Assembly (NCBI GenBank): GCA_050257395.1
Contig: JBLMWU010000079.1
Location: forward strand, 1-64,000
Direction: 5' to 3'
DNA: 64,000 nucleotides
Origin: JAIRTY01 sp050257395
GTDB lineage: Bacteria > Actinomycetota > Actinomycetes > Streptosporangiales > Streptosporangiaceae
Shown: piece after piece, positions 60,224-64,000 of the stretch
How the letters are laid out: the number at the start of each line of letters is the position of its first letter
How positions within the stretch are numbered: the stretch's first letter is position 1
Made by a program: the position numbers and the translations under genes
Notes under the pieces: model-generated
The model's database searches: none
What the model was told of the DNA's origin: nothing
The model's input: only the letters and a program-made list of their open reading frames with translations

Positions 60224-60736
60224 ATGGCTTCAGCGGAAGAAGTGACCAAGGGCTACCTCGCCATCGAAGCGCAGGTCGACAAGATGCGGGACAAGTACGC
60301 CATGCAGGAGGGGTACATCGCGGACGAGAGCTCCCCGTGGGTTCCGTTCGTTCCCAATGTGTTCATCAAGCACCTGACCTTCGACGTCCGCAGCAGCAGC
60401 GCGGCCAACGTGCTGTGGGTGCAGGCCGGCGGCGAGCTGGGCCGGCACCGGCACCGCGGCCCGGTGTCCGGCTACGTGCTCGAGGGCAGCTGGCGCTACC
60501 TCGAGTACAACTGGGTGGGCAAGGCGGGCGACTTCGTGCGGGAGAGCCCGGGCCGCACCCACACCCTCTACTCCGAGCACGGCATGAAGACGTTCTTCTG
60601 GCTCAACGGGCCGCTGGAGTTCCTCGACGAAGAGGAGCGGGTGACCGAGACGGTCGACGTGTTCTGGTTCATCAACCACTACGAGTCGTACTGCCAGAAG
60701 GAAGGCATCCCGATCAACGAGCGGCTCTACCTCTGA
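60224..60736 (+). CDS. Cupin protein of the 2,4'-dihydroxyacetophenone dioxygenase family
   Basis: A 170-residue single-domain cupin. Metal ligands are visible as His in LGRHRHRGPVSGYVLEG and a later His in GRTHTLYSEHG. The end VFWFINHYESYCQKEG is typical of this dioxygenase group, which cleaves aromatic alpha-hydroxyketones. ATG 60224 follows GGAAGGAA by about six bases. It heads a plus-strand set with an SDR and a zinc MDR, divergent from an AraC regulator. Confidence 0.82.
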   Translation: MASAEEVTKGYLAIEAQVDKMRDKYAMQEGYIADESSPWVPFVPNVFIKHLTFDVRSSSAANVLWVQAGGELGRHRHRGPVSGYVLEGSWRYLEYNWVGKAGDFVRESPGRTHTLYSEHGMKTFFWLNGPLEFLDEEERVTETVDVFWFINHYESYCQKEGIPINERLYL

Positions 60737-60811
60737 CGGTTCCGGGCCCCGGCGCGTGACCGGCGGCCGGCTCCGGCCGGCCGCCGGCGGGCCGATGGAG
60801 GGAAGGTCGCG

Positions 60812-61675
60812 ATGGCAGTGGACCCCGCAGCGCCGCCGGGCAGCCGGGAAGCGCTGGCACGCGAAGCGCTGGACGGGCTCATCGGCGTCCAGGGCCGCCG
60901 GGTCCTGGTGACCGGCGCCGCCAGCGGGCTCGGCCTGGCCATCGCCCGGGCGCTGGTGGCGTGCGGGGCCAGGGTGATGCTGTGCGACGTGGATGCCGGC
61001 GGGCTGGACAGCGCCCTGCAGTCGCTCGACGGGCTGGCCGGCCGGGCCTGGGCCACGGTCGCGGACGTCACCTCGCCGCCGCAGCTCAAGGTCGCGGTCG
61101 CGGAGATGCTGCGGTTGTGGGACGGGGTCGACGTCGCGTTCGCCAACGCGGGTATCTCGATGAGCCCGGGCTTCGGCGTGCCCGCCGGGGAACTGCGCGG
61201 CCTGGACTGGGACCGCTGGCAGAAGGTGCTGGACGTCAACCTCAAAGGGGTGCTCGGCACCATCCAGGCGGTGGCCGAGCCGATGAAACGCCAGCACGAG
61301 GGCAGCATCGTCGCCACCGCGTCCACCGCCGGGCTGCGCGCCGACCCGCTGGTCGGCTACTCGTACGTGGCGTCCAAGGCGGCGATCGTCAACGTGGTCC
61401 GGCAGGCCGCGCTGGAGCTGTCCCCGTTCGGGGTCCGGGTGAACGCCATCGCGCCGGGGCCGTTCCACAGCACCAATATCGGCGGGGCCGCGGCCGAGCT
61501 GGGCGGGCCGGACCTGACCAACGCGTGGGGCAAGACCGTCCCGCTGGGCGGCCGGATGGGCGACCCGTCCGAGCTGACCGGGATCGCGCTGCTGCTGGCG
61601 TCCCGCGCGTCCAGCTTCATGACCGGCGCGGTGTACCCGGTGGACGGCGGCACCCTGATCGCCTACCCGCTGTGA
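60812..61675 (+). CDS. Short-chain dehydrogenase/reductase
   Basis: A 287-residue SDR. Cofactor motif VLVTGAASGLGLAIARAL, acidic DVDAGG after strand two (NAD preference), NAG motif AFANAGIS, catalytic Ser in TASTAG and the YSYVASK Tyr-Lys pair. The end MTGAVYPVDGGTL is usual. ATG 60812 has GGGAAGG five bases upstream. It is co-directional with the cupin and MDR genes, probably acting on alcohols or ketones of the same pathway. Confidence 0.93.
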   Translation: MAVDPAAPPGSREALAREALDGLIGVQGRRVLVTGAASGLGLAIARALVACGARVMLCDVDAGGLDSALQSLDGLAGRAWATVADVTSPPQLKVAVAEMLRLWDGVDVAFANAGISMSPGFGVPAGELRGLDWDRWQKVLDVNLKGVLGTIQAVAEPMKRQHEGSIVATASTAGLRADPLVGYSYVASKAAIVNVVRQAALELSPFGVRVNAIAPGPFHSTNIGGAAAELGGPDLTNAWGKTVPLGGRMGDPSELTGIALLLASRASSFMTGAVYPVDGGTLIAYPL

Positions 61676-61730
61676 CCTGGCTGCCCGCCCCGGCCGGGGC
61701 CAGGCCCGCCGCACCCCCGAAGGAGGCGCC

Positions 61731-62756
61731 GTGCGCGCGCTGCTGACCAGCAAGCCCGGCCAGATCGACGTGATCTCGCACCCCGAGCCGGTGCTGTCCG
61801 CGCCGGACGAGGTGATCCTGCGGATCGAGCGGGTCGGCCTGTGCGGCTCGGACCAGCACCACTTCCAGGGCGATCTCGGCGCCGCCGGCGAGCTCTACCC
61901 GCGGATCCCCGGGCACGAGATCAGCGCGGTCGTCGAGCAGGCCGGGGAGGCGGCCGGGCTGGCGCCGGGCCAGCGGGTCGCGGTGGACCCGGTGTTCGCC
62001 TGCGGCACCTGCTACCCGTGCCGCACCGGCCGGCCCAACGTGTGTGCGAACCTGGCGGTGCTGGGCATCCACCGCGACGGCGCGCTCGCCGACCTGATGG
62101 CCATCCCCGCGGCAAACGTGGTCCCGGTGCCGGCGGACGTGCCGCCCGAAGCGGTCGCGTTCATGGAGCCGGCCGCGGTGTCGGTGCACGCGGTACGGCG
62201 CGGGCGGGTCGCCGCCGGGGAGCACGTGGTGATCTTCGGGGCCGGGCCGATCGGGCAGGCCGCCTGCCTGGCCGCGGCCGCCGGCGGCGCGTCGGTCATG
62301 GTGGTCGACCCGGTCGCCGCCCGCTGCGACGCGGCCGCCCGCACCGGCGCGGCCGCCGTGTACCGCGGCACCTCGGCGGACGCGGCCGCCGAGATCCGTG
62401 ACTGGTGCGGGGGAGAGGCCCCCGAGGTGGTGATGGACACCACCGGGCACGCGGGCGCGTTCAGCGACGCGCTCGGCGCGGTGGTGCACGGCGGGCGGGT
62501 GGTCGCGGTCGGCCTGACCGACCGGCCGGTCTCCTACTCCTACGGCATCCTCGCCCACCGGGAGCTGGACGTCATCGGCGTGAGCTGCTGCACCGCCGAT
62601 GACTTCCAGCGGGCCGCGGACCTGGTCGCCGGGGCGGTGGACCGGGTGATGCCGCTCATCACCGACCTGATCCGGCTGGACGAGGTCGCGGACGCGCTGC
62701 CGCGGATCGGCAGCCCCGGCGTCATGAAGATCGCGGTGGACCTGAGCGCCGGGTAG
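61731..62756 (+). CDS. Zinc-dependent alcohol dehydrogenase (MDR family)
   Basis: A 341-residue zinc MDR. Catalytic zinc ligands are Cys in RVGLCGSDQHH and His-Glu in IPGHEI. The structural zinc lobe has FACGTCYPCRTGRPNVC, with four Cys. The Rossmann fold is VVIFGAGPIGQAACLAA. Similar to sorbitol/threonine dehydrogenase-like enzymes. GTG 61731 has AAGGAGG five bases upstream. Last gene of the cupin-SDR-MDR set. Confidence 0.93.
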   Translation: MRALLTSKPGQIDVISHPEPVLSAPDEVILRIERVGLCGSDQHHFQGDLGAAGELYPRIPGHEISAVVEQAGEAAGLAPGQRVAVDPVFACGTCYPCRTGRPNVCANLAVLGIHRDGALADLMAIPAANVVPVPADVPPEAVAFMEPAAVSVHAVRRGRVAAGEHVVIFGAGPIGQAACLAAAAGGASVMVVDPVAARCDAAARTGAAAVYRGTSADAAAEIRDWCGGEAPEVVMDTTGHAGAFSDALGAVVHGGRVVAVGLTDRPVSYSYGILAHRELDVIGVSCCTADDFQRAADLVAGAVDRVMPLITDLIRLDEVADALPRIGSPGVMKIAVDLSAG

Positions 62757-62792
62757 CTCAGCGCGGCGCGCAGCCCCCGGCCCGGCCTGATC

Positions 62793-63353
62793 TCAGGCCT
62801 GCGGCGGCACCCCGAACGCGGCCAGCAAGGTGGCGAGGTAGCCCTCGCGGTCGGCGGGGGCGGCGCCGGCCCGGCGCAGCGCCGCGGTGCCGAGGTAGGC
62901 GGCGTACAGCGCGCTCGCGTGGTGCCGGGCCTGCCCGGGCGGGTGGCCCAGCTCCGCGAAGGCGGCCTCGATGACCGCCAGCCGCCGCCGGGTGACCCGT
63001 TCCACCACCGGCCGGATGACGGGGTCGTCTGCTTCGGTCAGCAGCGTCAGCGCCAGGTCCGCGGTTCCGGTGGCCGCGAACGCGGTGCCGGCCAGCTGCC
63101 GGAGCCGTGCGGCGGGGTCGGCGATGGCCGACAGCCCGGGGATGACCGCTTCGGTCTGCCGCTGCTCCCAGCGCAGCAGGGCCGCTTCCAGCAGCGCCTG
63201 CCGGTTCGCGAACAGCCAGTAGAAGCTCGACTTGGCGGCGCCGAGCCGGGCGGCCACCGGTTCCACGGCCACCGCCGCCGGGCCGCCCTCCGCCAGCGCC
63301 GCCAGCGCGGCGGCCGCCCAGTCGTCCCGGGTGAAACGCGCCGTGCGCGGCAT
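62793..63353 (-). CDS. TetR-family transcriptional regulator
   Basis: A 186-residue regulator with N-terminal helix-turn-helix RFTRDDWAAAALAALAEGGP and VAVEPVAARLGAAKSSFYWL, and a helical ligand domain. It diverges from the SRPBCC-like gene, and a long inverted repeat lies between them, probably its operator. It converges with the zinc MDR gene, 36 bases away. Confidence 0.92.
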   Translation of the reverse strand: MPRTARFTRDDWAAAALAALAEGGPAAVAVEPVAARLGAAKSSFYWLFANRQALLEAALLRWEQRQTEAVIPGLSAIADPAARLRQLAGTAFAATGTADLALTLLTEADDPVIRPVVERVTRRRLAVIEAAFAELGHPPGQARHHASALYAAYLGTAALRRAGAAPADREGYLATLLAAFGVPPQA

Positions 63354-63373
63354 CGGGCACCCCCTGAGCCAGG

Positions 63374-63420
63374 TTCTGTACGGTGGCGTACACTATCATT
63401 CTGAACGGCACCGTACAGAA
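63374..63420. promoter_or_regulatory. Long inverted repeat between tetR and the SRPBCC-like gene
   Basis: TTCTGTACGGTG (63374-63385) and CACCGTACAGAA (63409-63420) are exact complements, 12 bp each, with a 23-base centre. A -10-like TATCAT (63394-63399) sits between them. The site spans most of the 79-base gap, so a bound TetR dimer pair could block both divergent promoters. Confidence 0.75.
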
Positions 63421-63432
63421 TTGGCGGCAACG

Positions 63433-63975
63433 ATGGACCTGCTCATCGACCAGCTGCTGCCCGGCAGCGACTTCCGGACCCGCTACACCCGGCGGATCGC
63501 CGCGCCGCCCGCGCGGGTGTGGGCGGCCCTGCACGCGGTCACCTACGGCGAGCTCCCGCTGACCTGGCTGCTCATGGCCGCACGGACAGCGGGCCGGTCC
63601 CGGCTGAGCGGCCCGGTCACGCAGTCCGGGCTGCTGCGGGTGCTGGCCCAGCGGGAGGGGCGGGAGGTCGTCGTGGGCGCGGTGGCCAGGTTCTGGCGGC
63701 CGCGGCCGGTGCCCGGCCCGGCGGCCACCCGGACCGCGGAGGGTTTCGCTGGCTTCGCCGAACCCGGCTGGGCCAAGGGCGCCATGAGCTTCCAGCTGTC
63801 CCCGCTGCCGGGCGGGCAGACCCTGCTGGCCGCCGAGACCCGGGTGCACGCCACCGACCCCGCCGCCCGGCGTGCCTTCGCCCCGTACTGGCTGCTGATC
63901 AGGGCGGGCGGCGCCGGCTTCATCCGCCTGGAGATGCTCCGCGCCGTCGCCCGCCGCGCCGAACGCGGCGGATGA
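63433..63975 (+). CDS. SRPBCC-like (polyketide cyclase/dehydrase-type) protein
   Basis: A 180-residue protein. The first part RYTRRIAAPPARVWAALHAV is typical of START-like/SRPBCC proteins, and the helix-grip pattern continues with VVVGAVARFWRPR, GAMSFQLSPLPGGQTLLAAE and TRVHATDPAARRAFAPYW. ATG 63433 lies only 13 bases from the operator. It is likely controlled by the divergent TetR gene. Function unknown; such proteins bind hydrophobic ligands. Confidence 0.75.
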   Translation: MDLLIDQLLPGSDFRTRYTRRIAAPPARVWAALHAVTYGELPLTWLLMAARTAGRSRLSGPVTQSGLLRVLAQREGREVVVGAVARFWRPRPVPGPAATRTAEGFAGFAEPGWAKGAMSFQLSPLPGGQTLLAAETRVHATDPAARRAFAPYWLLIRAGGAGFIRLEMLRAVARRAERGG

Positions 63976-64000
63976 CACGCGGCCCGGCTGACCGGCTGTC

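Noticed and set aside
1..64000. tRNA or rRNA genes
   Set aside because: No T-loop GGTTCGAATCC-like signature or rRNA-like stretch was found on reading; covariance scanning was not possible.

Overview
The window is very GC-rich DNA with frequent GTG and TTG starts and many 4-base GTGA/ATGA stop-start overlaps. It carries the actinobacterial block pyrG - NUDIX - ald - xerD - parA - scpA - scpB - rluB - aroH - tyrA - cmk - der. Together with a ramCSAB-type class III lanthipeptide locus, a DUF574-type methyltransferase and CBM2 and CtaG proteins, this points to a filamentous soil actinomycete (Streptosporangiales, Frankiales or Streptomycetales-like). The exact taxon cannot be read from the sequence.

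Layout. 1-5.9 kb: 3' end of coaE, uvrB, an Asp/Glu racemase-type protein, a DUF6098-like protein, a HAD phosphatase and a DMT-like membrane protein. 5.9-18.8 kb: the long plus-strand housekeeping run for CTP synthesis, site-specific recombination, chromosome segregation and condensation, rRNA pseudouridylation, tyrosine biosynthesis, CMP kinase and ribosome assembly GTPase. 18.9-28.1 kb: accessory genes (RsbW-like kinase, aldo/keto reductase, secreted trypsin-like protease, CtaG, MFS exporter, membrane diguanylate cyclase, CBM2 surface protein, PaiB-like protein). Between the MFS and cyclase genes lies a minus-strand array of five SD-ATG-stop minigenes, each encoding MRVEWG.

28.1-35.6 kb: a SapB/Ram-like class III lanthipeptide cluster on the minus strand, in the order lanKC - lanA - ABC - ABC. 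It has a perfect hairpin after lanA, five 11-bp direct repeats upstream of lanKC, and a divergent XRE regulator. 36-46 kb: aldo/keto reductase, a divergent MarR/YceI pair sharing a palindromic operator, quinone oxidoreductase, two coupled membrane proteins, SAM methyltransferase, sbcD-sbcC and a lipid kinase. 47-51.7 kb: DUF1232 protein, a NarL-type two-component pair whose response regulator is split by a one-base frameshift, and a membrane protein - TetR operon with two TetR-type palindromes.

51.8-64 kb: HemK-like methyltransferase, Cys-rich pentapeptide-repeat protein, metG behind an apparent SD-sequestering leader, NUDIX, aldo/keto reductase, a beta-helix (pectate-lyase-3-like) protein, and a small catabolic group (AraC regulator, cupin dioxygenase-like, SDR, zinc MDR). 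It ends with a TetR gene divergent from an SRPBCC-like gene across a long inverted repeat.

The strongest candidates for something undescribed are the MRVEWG minigene array, the lanthipeptide locus with its iterons and hairpin, and the metG leader. No tRNA, rRNA, CRISPR array, insertion sequence or prophage was recognised.
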